Positions 52,731-60,431 of a DNA stretch of 64,000 nucleotides are shown here, piece after piece. The notes under the pieces were generated by a model. It ran no database searches. It worked only from the letters and a program-made list of their open reading frames with translations, and had not been told where the DNA came from. The translations under genes and the position numbers were made by a program. Each line of letters begins with the position of its first letter. Positions within the stretch are counted from its first letter, which is position 1. The DNA is from Pseudovibrio brasiliensis. Lineage in GTDB: Bacteria; Pseudomonadota; Alphaproteobacteria; Rhizobiales; Stappiaceae. The stretch covers positions 1,808,501-1,872,500 of the forward strand of contig NZ_CP074126.1 of the NCBI RefSeq assembly GCF_018282095.1, written 5' to 3'.

Positions 52731-53282
52731 ATGCCTCTCTTAAAGCTCTCTAAGAAGACGTTCTTTCCCCTTAAGTGTGCAGTGGTGTCTCTTGGTTTGT
52801 GCATGTCGCTTGCCTCTGCAAGCGCGCAAACAGCTGAAACTGAAGCAGAAGATCTGAGTGCTGCGATTGAGCAAGCAAAGAACTACTGTGAAGCAATTGC
52901 TGATCAGGCAAAGGATGCTCGGATTGCATGGCAGATGCGGGCGCTCTTTGATGTTGAACATCAGATGAAAGCCAAAATCACTGAGCTCGATGCCAAAATC
53001 GCCGAGCTCCGCAGCTGGGTGCAGCGCCGCGATGAAATCCTGCAAAGAGCTGAAGGGCATGTTGTCGATATTTATGCAAACATGCGCCCAGATGCAGCTG
53101 CTTTACAGCTGACGTCTCTGGATGATGAGACTGCTGTTTCTATTCTTCTCCAGATGAAAGCGCGAAAAGCAAGTTCAGTGCTCGCTGAACTCTCTTCTGA
53201 GCGTGCAGCTTACCTGACTGACATGATGGCAGAACTTACAGCTCGTAAAGCCAGCAAACTGAATATGGGAGTTTCACAGTGA
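52731..53282 (+). CDS. motE: Flagellar motor periplasmic chaperone MotE
   Basis: In Sinorhizobium MotE is a periplasmic chaperone that helps fold MotC. Here 183 aa with an N-terminal signal (LKCAVVSLGLCMSLASASAQ). A long coiled coil follows (about residues 40-105, with QMKAKITELDAKIAELRSWV), then a MgtE-N-like C-terminal domain (YANMRPDAAALQLTSLDDETAVSILLQM). It lies between flgI and flgH, as in rhizobia, and motC is present downstream in this window, which supports the function. It overlaps flgH by 4 bp. Confidence 0.87.
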   Translation: MPLLKLSKKTFFPLKCAVVSLGLCMSLASASAQTAETEAEDLSAAIEQAKNYCEAIADQAKDARIAWQMRALFDVEHQMKAKITELDAKIAELRSWVQRRDEILQRAEGHVVDIYANMRPDAAALQLTSLDDETAVSILLQMKARKASSVLAELSSERAAYLTDMMAELTARKASKLNMGVSQ

Positions 53283-53989
53283 AGCGCACCTTGGTATGCA
53301 TTCTCGCTGCAATTACGCTCACTGGCTGTAATGCCATGAAGAACGTTGGCAAAGAGCCGCATTTGACACCATTGGGGCAGGGGCTCCAGCCGAGTGTTGC
53401 GAGTCTTCCTGCGACACCGGCGAAAAATGGCGGGCGTTCCAATCGTGCTTATCACGGTCTTTGGGCTGACGGAGAACAAGATTTCTTCCGTGATCCGCGT
53501 GCGAAACAGGTTGGTGACGTGCTGACTGTCGCTATTAAGATCAAAGACAAGGCGAAGCTGGATAACTCAAGCGAGCGTAAACGAGATTCCTCTCGCTCTA
53601 CCGGCTTGAAAGGTGCATTTTCCTGGGCTGGTGTTGACTCTGGTGAAGCAGATGCCACCATTTCCGGAACTGGCGCCACCGCCAGTAAAGGTGAGGGTGC
53701 GATTGACCGTAGTGAAGAGATCGAACTATCAATCGCAGCGGTTGTGACCAATGTGCTTCGAAACGGAAACCTTATCATTTCTGGCCAGCAGGAAGTGCGG
53801 GTCAACTACGAAGTTCGCGTTCTCTCTGTTGCAGGCATTGTTCGTCCCGAAGATATTACAGGTCGCAATACCATTCAGTACGATAAGATCGCTGAGGCGC
53901 GTGTTTCTTATGGTGGCCGAGGCCGCATGACAGAAGTTCAGCAGCCGAGCGTTGGTCAACAAGTTATTGATATCATTAGCCCGTTCTAA
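53279..53989 (+). CDS. flgH: Flagellar L-ring lipoprotein FlgH
   Basis: Outer-membrane L-ring subunit. 236 aa with a lipoprotein signal: MKRTLVCILAAITLTGC, lipobox LTGC with Cys17 as the lipid site. The mature protein includes YHGLWADGEQDFFRDPRAKQ (the L-ring signature SLW-type segment), VGDVLTVAIKIKDKAKLDNS, and the C-terminal RPEDITGRNTIQYDKIAEARVSYGGRG. Starts with GTG overlapping the motE stop (GTGA). Confidence 0.95.
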   Translation: MKRTLVCILAAITLTGCNAMKNVGKEPHLTPLGQGLQPSVASLPATPAKNGGRSNRAYHGLWADGEQDFFRDPRAKQVGDVLTVAIKIKDKAKLDNSSERKRDSSRSTGLKGAFSWAGVDSGEADATISGTGATASKGEGAIDRSEEIELSIAAVVTNVLRNGNLIISGQQEVRVNYEVRVLSVAGIVRPEDITGRNTIQYDKIAEARVSYGGRGRMTEVQQPSVGQQVIDIISPF

Positions 53990-54000
53990 GGGAGGCTCCA

Positions 54001-54510
54001 ATGGCTATTAAAGCTCAATTGCCAAAGCCGCAGTTGCCAACCTCCGAGAATTCTTGGGTGAGTGTCGCGATAGCTGCAGCTGTTGTTACTGTTGTTGCAG
54101 GTGCTGGTGGTATGGGAATCGGTTCAACGCTGGTTGATCAGGTTCACAGTAAGTATCTGGAAGAGCAGAAAGCCAACAGTGGTGCGCTGATCAATCCGGA
54201 ATACACCGAAAGCAGTCAGATCGTTTCTCTGAAACCGATCGTGACCAACTTACTCTCTTCCTCCAAAAACTGGATCCGCATCGAAGCATCTGTTGTTCTT
54301 ATGCAGCGTGGTATCGAAGAGCAGGGCCATTCGCTTCTGGTGAAACAGGTAGAGCAGGATCTGCTTCTCTACGCGCGTACGCTTGGCCCTCGTCAGTTGG
54401 AAGGCACGCGCGGCTTGTTGCGTCTGAGAGACGATCTTAACGAACGCGCAAAGATGCGTGGTGGAAAATTTGTAAAAGAACTCGTGCTTGAATCCGTGGT
54501 GATTCAGTGA
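54001..54510 (+). CDS. fliL: Flagellar basal body-associated protein FliL
   Basis: Single-pass inner-membrane protein next to the stators that supports torque and surface sensing. 169 aa. The membrane helix VAIAAAVVTVVAGAGGMGIG lies at about residues 22-41. The periplasmic domain has LKPIVTNLLSSSKNWIRIEASVVL and ends LVLESVVIQ, the usual FliL C-terminus. It overlaps fliP at its stop. Confidence 0.92.
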   Translation: MAIKAQLPKPQLPTSENSWVSVAIAAAVVTVVAGAGGMGIGSTLVDQVHSKYLEEQKANSGALINPEYTESSQIVSLKPIVTNLLSSSKNWIRIEASVVLMQRGIEEQGHSLLVKQVEQDLLLYARTLGPRQLEGTRGLLRLRDDLNERAKMRGGKFVKELVLESVVIQ

Positions 54511-55265
54511 TGCGTTATCTTGCGTTTTTTACGGGTTTTCTGAGTTTATTTGCGTTGTTTTGGGTAGCTCCGGCCTCTGCGCAGGAAATCAACCTGAGCG
54601 ACCTGCTCCCAGCAGGGCAGGCATCCGCAAGCGGTCGCATTATCCAATACGTCATGATCCTGACGGTGCTGTCTTTGGCGCCGGGTATTCTGATCATGGT
54701 AACGAGTTTCACTCGCTTTGTGGTGGCGCTGTCTTTCTTGCGTTCCGGTATCGGTCTTCAAACAACACCTGCAAACATCATCCTCATCTCGCTGGCCTTG
54801 TTCATGACCTTCTATGTCATGGCACCGACGTTCGATGCTGCTTGGAAGAACGGTCTCCAGCCGCTCATCAAAGAAGAGATCTCCGAGGAAGTTGCATACG
54901 AGGAAATGACGAAGCCCTTTCGGCGCTTCATGTTGGATAACGTGCGCGAGAAAGATCTGGTTCTTTTCGATGATCTGGCTGTTAGTGCATTCAACTATGA
55001 AAAAGATGCGCCAGTTGAAGAGTTAGACCTGCGTGTCCTTATCCCGGCCTTCATGATCTCCGAACTCCGCCGCGGTTTCGAAATAGGCTTCTTAATAGCC
55101 TTGCCCTTCGTCGTGATAGACATGATCGTAGCAACAATAACCATGTCCATGGGCATGATGATGCTCCCACCAACCGTGATCTCGCTCCCCTTCAAGGTGC
55201 TGTTCTTCGTCTTGATCGATGGATGGTACTTGCTAACAGGCGGGTTAATAAGATCGTTTACATAG
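54510..55265 (+). CDS. fliP: Flagellar export apparatus protein FliP
   Basis: Core of the export gate (FliP5 ring with FliQ and FliR). About 251 aa. A cleavable signal is at the start (LAFFTGFLSLFALFWVAPAS, then AQE). Conserved helices follow: LTVLSLAPGILIMVTSFTRF, LRSGIGLQTTPANIILISLA and ELRRGFEIGFLIALPFVVID, with MGMMMLPPTVISLPFKVLFFVLIDGWYLLTGGLI-like end. A GTG 3 nt upstream is an equal start candidate. Last gene of the flgB operon, before a terminator. Confidence 0.95.
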   Translation: MRYLAFFTGFLSLFALFWVAPASAQEINLSDLLPAGQASASGRIIQYVMILTVLSLAPGILIMVTSFTRFVVALSFLRSGIGLQTTPANIILISLALFMTFYVMAPTFDAAWKNGLQPLIKEEISEEVAYEEMTKPFRRFMLDNVREKDLVLFDDLAVSAFNYEKDAPVEELDLRVLIPAFMISELRRGFEIGFLIALPFVVIDMIVATITMSMGMMMLPPTVISLPFKVLFFVLIDGWYLLTGGLIRSFT

Positions 55266-55278
55266 TGTTAAGCATAAG

Positions 55279-55302
55279 AAGCCCCGCTGAGGGGCTTTTT
55301 TC
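55279..55302 (+). terminator. Terminator of the flgB-fliP operon
   Basis: AAGCCCC pairs with GGGGCTT (GCTGA-type loop) and runs into TTTTTTC, just before the flagellin promoter. Confidence 0.88.
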
Positions 55303-55319
55303 TTGCTTACGTAAAAGAG

Positions 55320-55339
55320 TCAGCTTCGCGTAAGTTACG
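55320..55339 (+). promoter_or_regulatory. Putative flagellar box upstream of flagellin 1
   Basis: TCAGCTTCGCGTAAGTTACG, start of a 110-bp leader that is duplicated before flagellin 2. It ends 116 bp before the ATG. The leader also holds the perfect inverted repeat CTTTGATAATTCAAAG (55367-55382). Confidence 0.6.
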
Positions 55340-55455
55340 TGAGTCATCGTTGGCTTCTGTTACAGGCTTTGATAATTCAAAGTGCATGATGCAATTCTGT
55401 AACCCCGGCAATTTGATCCGGAATGTCCCATTTCTTCTATTAAGGGACAATTATT

Positions 55456-56598
55456 ATGTCTTCTCTTTTGACTAACTCCTCCGCAATGGTCGCATTGACT
55501 ACCCTTCGTGGTATCAATGACAGCATGGCAACCACTCAGAACCGTATTTCTACTGGTATGCGTGTTGCTGATGCTTCTGACAACGCGGCTTACTGGTCTA
55601 TCGCAACAACCATGAAGTCTGATAACTCAGCTCTTTCTGCTGTTAAAGACTCCTTGGGTCTGGGTGCTGCTACCGTTGATGTGGCTTTCACCGCAATGGA
55701 TCAGTCCGTTGATATCGTTAGCCAGATTAAAGATAAGCTGACTGCTGCTACCAACGGTACTGTTGACCGCGGTAAGATCCAGGCTGATATCAAACAGCTT
55801 CAGGAACAGCTGGAAACCATTGCTTCTTCTGCTACATTCTCCGGTGAGAACTGGCTGCAGCAGAACATGGCAACCGACGCTCTTAACAAAGAGATTGCTG
55901 GTTCCTTTACACGTGATGCAGCTGGTAACACTCAGATTGAGTCTATCGTTGTTGATACTCGTACCACTGTTCTGGTTGATACGCGCGGCGTAACTGACAA
56001 TACTGGTATTCTTACCTCCAACCTTCGTGGTGATAACGCTGCTGGTGTGACATTTACCGCAGGTGATGACATCAGTACCCTTGTTCTGGCTTCTGGTGGT
56101 GAAGATGGTATCGCATACAAGGCGGCACTTGCAGCAATTCACAATACCTATAATGGTCTGAGTGACGCTGATAAGCTGTTGTTCGATGCAACTGCTGCTG
56201 AAGCTGTGAGAGATGCCGTCAATACTCGTCTTGATACATTAGTTCCTGCTGCTGGTGATCCGATTTCCTTCTTGGATCTTGATATCTCCTCCTTTGGCAA
56301 TAATGCAGTAGATAACGGTATCCTTGAATCTTACATCGACGTTGTTGATGGTCAGCTTTCTGCTATCACCGATGCGGCTACTGAACTTGGTTCTGCTAAG
56401 GCTCGTGTAGACATGCAGAAAGAGTTTGCAAGCAACCTGTCTGACGCAATCGATCGTGGTATCGGTCAGCTCGTTGATGCGGACATGAACGCTGAATCCA
56501 CTCGTCTGCAGGCGCTTCAGACTCAGCAGCAGCTTGGTATTCAGGCTCTGTCTATCGCAAACTCTGGTTCCCAGAACATCCTCAGCCTGTTCCGTTAA
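55456..56598 (+). CDS. Flagellin 1
   Basis: Filament subunit exported by the flagellar apparatus, 380 aa. The conserved D0/D1 N-terminus (SSLLTNSSAMVALTTLRGIN, DSMATTQNRISTGMRVADAS and on) and C-terminus (SAKARVDMQKEFASNLSDA and the final GSQNILSLFR) enclose a variable middle (about residues 180-290) that forms the exposed surface. The first 179 and last 88 residues are the same as in flagellin 2, with silent base differences. It has its own box, leader and terminator, so it is a single-gene unit. Rhizobia also carry several flagellins in tandem. Confidence 0.95.
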   Translation: MSSLLTNSSAMVALTTLRGINDSMATTQNRISTGMRVADASDNAAYWSIATTMKSDNSALSAVKDSLGLGAATVDVAFTAMDQSVDIVSQIKDKLTAATNGTVDRGKIQADIKQLQEQLETIASSATFSGENWLQQNMATDALNKEIAGSFTRDAAGNTQIESIVVDTRTTVLVDTRGVTDNTGILTSNLRGDNAAGVTFTAGDDISTLVLASGGEDGIAYKAALAAIHNTYNGLSDADKLLFDATAAEAVRDAVNTRLDTLVPAAGDPISFLDLDISSFGNNAVDNGILESYIDVVDGQLSAITDAATELGSAKARVDMQKEFASNLSDAIDRGIGQLVDADMNAESTRLQALQTQQQLGIQALSIANSGSQNILSLFR

Positions 56599-56631
56599 TT
56601 CGGAAAGCTCTGAGAACCTTAGAAGCTTTAA

Positions 56632-56659
56632 GGCCCCGGTTTGTCGCCGGGGCTTTTTT
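56632..56659 (+). terminator. Terminator of flagellin 1
   Basis: GCCCCGG pairs with CCGGGGC around a 7-nt loop and runs into six T. Confidence 0.88.
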
Positions 56660-56773
56660 ATATGTCTAGGCTAAATGTTCCGATTTATACTTACGGCTTA
56701 GCTTCGGTCTCTTAATGCCTTCTTTGATAATCGATATAATTCTGCGGTGATTTTATAAAATCTTACAGTTAAG

Positions 56774-56793
56774 TCAGCTTCGCGTAAGTTGCG
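56774..56793 (+). promoter_or_regulatory. Putative flagellar box upstream of flagellin 2
   Basis: TCAGCTTCGCGTAAGTTGCG, identical to the flagellin 1 copy except for one base, at the same distance (about 117 bp) from its ATG. The whole stretch to 56884 repeats 55320-55430 with only a few differences. Confidence 0.6.
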
Positions 56794-56910
56794 TGAGTCA
56801 TCGTTGGCATCTGTTACAGGCTTTGATAATTCAAAGTGCATGATGCAATTCTGTAACTCCGGCAATTTGATCCGGAATGTCCCAGTTTTTTCTTTTTAGG
56901 GGCAAGTATT

Positions 56911-58074
56911 ATGTCTTCACTTTTGACCAACTCCTCCGCAATGGTCGCATTGACTACCCTTCGTGGTATCAATGACAGCATGGCAACCACTCAGAACCGT
57001 ATTTCTACTGGCATGCGTGTTGCTGATGCTTCTGACAATGCGGCTTACTGGTCTATCGCAACAACCATGAAGTCTGATAACTCAGCTCTTTCTGCTGTTA
57101 AAGACTCCTTGGGTCTGGGTGCTGCTACCGTTGATGTGGCTTTCACCGCAATGGACCAATCCGTTGATATCGTTAGCCAGATTAAAGATAAGCTGACAGC
57201 AGCAACCAACGGTACTGTTGACCGCGGTAAGATCCAGGCTGATATCAAGCAGCTTCAGGAACAGCTGGAAACCATTGCTTCTTCTGCTACATTCTCTGGT
57301 GAGAACTGGCTGCAGCAGAACATGGCAACCGACGCTCTTAACAAAGAGATTGCTGGTTCCTTTACACGTGATGCGGCTGGTAACACTCAGATCGAGTCTA
57401 TCGTTGTTGATACGCGAACCACTGTTCTGGTAGATACCCGCGGTGTTGCTGGCAATACTGGTATTCTAACTTCGGATCTTAGTGGTGGTGATACTAATGA
57501 CCCAACAATTACCACTGGTGATATTGACACTCTCGCTGTTGCTCTTACGACGCCTGCAACCACTAGTGAGGGGATTATCCAGAAGGCAATTGTTGCTGCA
57601 GTAACTAACACATTTAATGGCCTTGAGGACGGGACTACAGCAGGTACCAAAGGTACGTTTGATGCGGCTGCAGCCAAGGTTGTAGCAGATGCGACTAAAG
57701 CAAGGATTGGTGTTCTAGCTGGCGCAGTTGGTGATCCGATGTCCTTCTTGGATCTTGACATCTCTACACTTGGAAATAATGCGATCGACAACGGTATCTT
57801 GGAAGCCTACATCGATGTTGTTGATGGTCAGCTTTCTGCAATCACCGATGCAGCTACAGAGCTTGGTTCTGCTAAGGCGCGCGTAGACATGCAGAAGGAA
57901 TTTGCAAGCAACCTGTCTGACGCGATTGATCGTGGTATCGGCCAGCTTGTTGATGCGGACATGAACGCTGAATCCACTCGTCTGCAGGCTCTTCAGACCC
58001 AGCAGCAGCTCGGTATTCAGGCTCTGTCTATCGCAAACTCTGGTTCCCAGAACATCCTCAGCCTGTTCCGTTAA
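56911..58074 (+). CDS. Flagellin 2
   Basis: Second filament subunit, 387 aa. Ends identical in protein to flagellin 1, while the middle (about residues 180-299) has changed strongly and differs in length, with Thr/Ala/Gly-rich stretches such as GGDTNDPTITTGD and TTPATTSEG. Diversification is thus confined to the exposed part. It has its own upstream box and terminator. It may be used in the same filament or at another stage of growth; sequence does not say. Confidence 0.95.
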   Translation: MSSLLTNSSAMVALTTLRGINDSMATTQNRISTGMRVADASDNAAYWSIATTMKSDNSALSAVKDSLGLGAATVDVAFTAMDQSVDIVSQIKDKLTAATNGTVDRGKIQADIKQLQEQLETIASSATFSGENWLQQNMATDALNKEIAGSFTRDAAGNTQIESIVVDTRTTVLVDTRGVAGNTGILTSDLSGGDTNDPTITTGDIDTLAVALTTPATTSEGIIQKAIVAAVTNTFNGLEDGTTAGTKGTFDAAAAKVVADATKARIGVLAGAVGDPMSFLDLDISTLGNNAIDNGILEAYIDVVDGQLSAITDAATELGSAKARVDMQKEFASNLSDAIDRGIGQLVDADMNAESTRLQALQTQQQLGIQALSIANSGSQNILSLFR

Positions 58075-58107
58075 ATCGGAAAGCTCTGAGACCCTTAGAA
58101 GCTTTGA

Positions 58108-58130
58108 GGCCCCGGTTAATCGCCGGGGCC
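58108..58130 (+). terminator. Terminator of flagellin 2
   Basis: A perfect 8-bp stem, GGCCCCGG with CCGGGGCC around TTAATCG, then TTTATTTATATTT. Confidence 0.85.
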
Positions 58131-58174
58131 TTTATTTATATTTATGATAAAAATTTAGATAAAATTATAATAAG

Positions 58175-58193
58175 TCAGGTTAGCGCAAGTTCG
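58175..58193 (+). promoter_or_regulatory. Putative flagellar box upstream of the 111-aa orf and fliF
   Basis: TCAGGTTAGCGCAAGTTCG, about 79 bp before the 111-aa orf. It matches the flagellin copy in 14 of its 19 bases. A TATACC stretch about 8 bp further on could serve as a -10 region. Confidence 0.5.
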
Positions 58194-58271
58194 ACAAAAT
58201 ATACCAGTATTTGAGATAAGCTTTCTTAAGCTTTATCTCGTGTTGGGTAGATTTGAGTTAAACGGTGCCAG

Positions 58272-58607
58272 ATGTTGAGTAATCAGTTGAATATCCCCGG
58301 AGTAGGGGAGCGGGAAATCGAGCATCTGGATCTCTCTGAGCTTGCATCAGAAAAGAAGCTCGAAGGTTTGACATTTGCTCTTCGTGGCAATGAGCGCTTC
58401 TGGAGTTCTGTTGTTGCTCTTGCGCGCGATGTTCTCTTTGAGCAAGAAGGGCAGTTGCGCCAGATTGACTGCGGCGCCAACACCATTGTTGCGATCAATG
58501 CAACTGCGGATCGTGTGAGTAGGCGTCTTAAACAGCAGAGTTGTGGTCTGTCGGTAAAAGGTCTGCCGAGCATCCAGCGCATTTCGAATGCTGGTGTTTA
58601 TCTCTAA
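58272..58607 (+). CDS. Uncharacterised protein before fliF
   Basis: 111 aa, no family recognised. Predicted soluble and cytoplasmic. The first 30 residues are polar and acidic (PGVGEREIEHLDLSELASEK), followed by an alpha/beta-like segment (GLTFALRGNERFWSSVVALARDVLFEQEGQL, IDCGANTIVAINATADRVSRRL). It lies between flagellin 2 and fliF, with its own upstream box and a poor ribosome site. It may be a small flagellar regulator or an export chaperone; neither is shown by sequence. Confidence 0.6.
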   Translation: MLSNQLNIPGVGEREIEHLDLSELASEKKLEGLTFALRGNERFWSSVVALARDVLFEQEGQLRQIDCGANTIVAINATADRVSRRLKQQSCGLSVKGLPSIQRISNAGVYL

Positions 58608-58681
58608 GCTGCTTTGATTTCTCAGTGAAAGCGCCTTAGGTCGCTGAGAAACCGTGGATTTTCAATCAATGTAAATCCTGA

Positions 58682-58700
58682 TCACGTTCGCGCAAGGTTG
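58682..58700 (+). promoter_or_regulatory. Possible second flagellar box directly before fliF
   Basis: TCACGTTCGCGCAAGGTTG is a weaker match (core TTCGCGCAAG). Its AAG lies 49 bp before the fliF start (58694 to 58743), close to the 51 bp in flgB (49007 to 49058). Counted as tentative. Confidence 0.4.
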
Positions 58701-58742
58701 AAAAGCGAAGGTAGCGCCATTGATACACCTGCAGAGGTCGCA

Positions 58743-60431
58743 ATGGCAGCTCGTGAAAACGCCGAAAAAATCTATAGTAATCTGGCAGAGTTAGGTGCAA
58801 AGCGCCTGATGGTGCTCGCATTTATTGGGTTATTTACGTTTGTTGCGATTGGCGCAGCAGCATATCTCTTGTCCCGCCCAGAGCAGGAAGTGCTCTACGC
58901 AAACCTTGAGCGGGATGATGTTACTCAAATCGGTATGGCGCTTCAGGCCAGTGGTATCCCATTTGATGTAAGTGCAGATGGCTCAGCTATTTCTGTTGGT
59001 GTTGGCGCGACGGCGCGCGCGCGTATGTTGCTGGCAGAGAAAGGTCTGCCACGTGGTTCGGGTGCGGGGTATGAGCTCTTTGATGAGATGGGTTCCCTAG
59101 GGTTGACGTCTTTCATGCAGAGTGTAACCAAGATCCGCGCCCTCGAAGGTGAAGTGGCTCGCTCCGTTCAAAGTATGCAGGGCGTAAAGGCTGCGCGTGT
59201 GCATCTGGTGCTTCCTGAGAAGGCGACGTTCCGCCGTGAAAATCAGAAGCCGACCGCTTCAGTTCTTATTCGCACCGAAGGTATTCAAACTAACTCCATC
59301 GCGCAGTCCATTCGCTATCTGGTTGCAGCAGCCGTTCCAGGTCTGACGGCAGAGGCTGTAACGGTTCTTGATACTGAAGGTCAGTTGCTAGCGGCAGGTG
59401 AAGATGCGCAGAGCGCATCAACGGGCCGGAAGGCGATGCTGGAATCTGATCTGGCGTCGCGTAAAGAAAATGCGATCCGTCAGGCTTTGGCGCCTTATCT
59501 TGGTGTTAATAATTTTGAAGTCAGTGTCTCTGCGTCTGTAAATACTGACAATCAGCGTGTTTCTGAGACCTCTTATGATCCGGAGACTCGTGTTGAGCGG
59601 TCGTTCCGCGTTGTGCGTGAAAACGCAACCTCGCAAAATGCGAGCCTTGAAAATCCAACAACTGTTGAGCAGAACTTGCCTGAAGAGGCTGTGTCTTCTC
59701 AGTCTGGTGAGCGATCTTCTGAAGAGAATGAGCGCCGCGAAGAGTTGACTAACTATGAGATTTCATCTCGTACCGTCGAAACCATTTTCGATGACTACCG
59801 CATAGAGCGCATGAGTATTGCGGTTCTTGTTAATCGCGATCGCCTTGTTGAGGAGATGTCTCGTCGCGTTGAAGGTCAGAAGGGTGATGCGGTTGTTGAA
59901 GGTGAAGCTGCTGACCTGACTGCCAAGGTTGAAGAGATTGAAGAAATCATCGCGACTGCCGCTGGTGTTGATACAGCGCGCGGCGATAAGGTCTCTGTTT
60001 CTGCGGTAAACTTCGTTCTTGCCGGTCAGCAGTTGGCGGCTATTCCAGAACGCACCTGGCAGGATGTGCTGATGCGCAACATGGGCTCCGTCGTAAATGC
60101 TGGTGCCATCCTCATTGTGACGCTCATGATTATCTGGTTCGGTCTGCGTCCAGCCGTTGCTTTCCTTATTCCGAAAACAGAGGTTGTCGAAGAAGGGTTG
60201 CCAGTTGGTGCGAACTCCAACAGTGCGGCAGTTCGTGATGGCGAAATCGAAGGTGAAGATGGTCAGCTGCCAGACTACTCAAATGGAGATGGTCTGGGTG
60301 GTGAAAGTGTGGATGCCACTGTCGTGAACCGCGACAATCTCCGCAAGCTGGAGCGCGCTGTGGAAATGGATGACATGCAGGCAGCAATCATTCTGAAACA
60401 GTGGATGTATGATCAGGAGCGTGCCGTATGA
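58743..60431 (+). CDS. fliF: Flagellar MS-ring protein FliF
   Basis: Inner-membrane MS ring, the base on which the rod and C-ring are built. About 562 aa from an ATG preceded by AGAGG at 5 nt; a TTG 45 nt upstream has no proper ribosome site. Membrane segments at each end (RLMVLAFIGLFTFVAIGAAA near residue 21, and AGAILIVTLMIIWFGLRPAV near 455). Ring-building motifs include RALEGEVARSVQSMQGVKAARVHLVLPE and KENAIRQALAPYLGVNNFEV. The C-terminal tail (ERAVEMDDMQAAIILKQWM) binds FliG. Its end overlaps the next gene by 4 bp. Confidence 0.95.
   Translation: MAARENAEKIYSNLAELGAKRLMVLAFIGLFTFVAIGAAAYLLSRPEQEVLYANLERDDVTQIGMALQASGIPFDVSADGSAISVGVGATARARMLLAEKGLPRGSGAGYELFDEMGSLGLTSFMQSVTKIRALEGEVARSVQSMQGVKAARVHLVLPEKATFRRENQKPTASVLIRTEGIQTNSIAQSIRYLVAAAVPGLTAEAVTVLDTEGQLLAAGEDAQSASTGRKAMLESDLASRKENAIRQALAPYLGVNNFEVSVSASVNTDNQRVSETSYDPETRVERSFRVVRENATSQNASLENPTTVEQNLPEEAVSSQSGERSSEENERREELTNYEISSRTVETIFDDYRIERMSIAVLVNRDRLVEEMSRRVEGQKGDAVVEGEAADLTAKVEEIEEIIATAAGVDTARGDKVSVSAVNFVLAGQQLAAIPERTWQDVLMRNMGSVVNAGAILIVTLMIIWFGLRPAVAFLIPKTEVVEEGLPVGANSNSAAVRDGEIEGEDGQLPDYSNGDGLGGESVDATVVNRDNLRKLERAVEMDDMQAAIILKQWMYDQERAV

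Noticed and set aside
55350-55376. Sigma-54 or sigma-28 promoter before the flagellins
   Set aside because: TTGGCTTCTGTTACAGGC lacks the GG-N10-GC spacing and no TAAA-N15-GCCGATAA pattern is seen.
55456-58074. Second flagellin as an assembly artefact
   Set aside because: The central third differs strongly and the shared parts carry many silent differences, so it is a real second gene.
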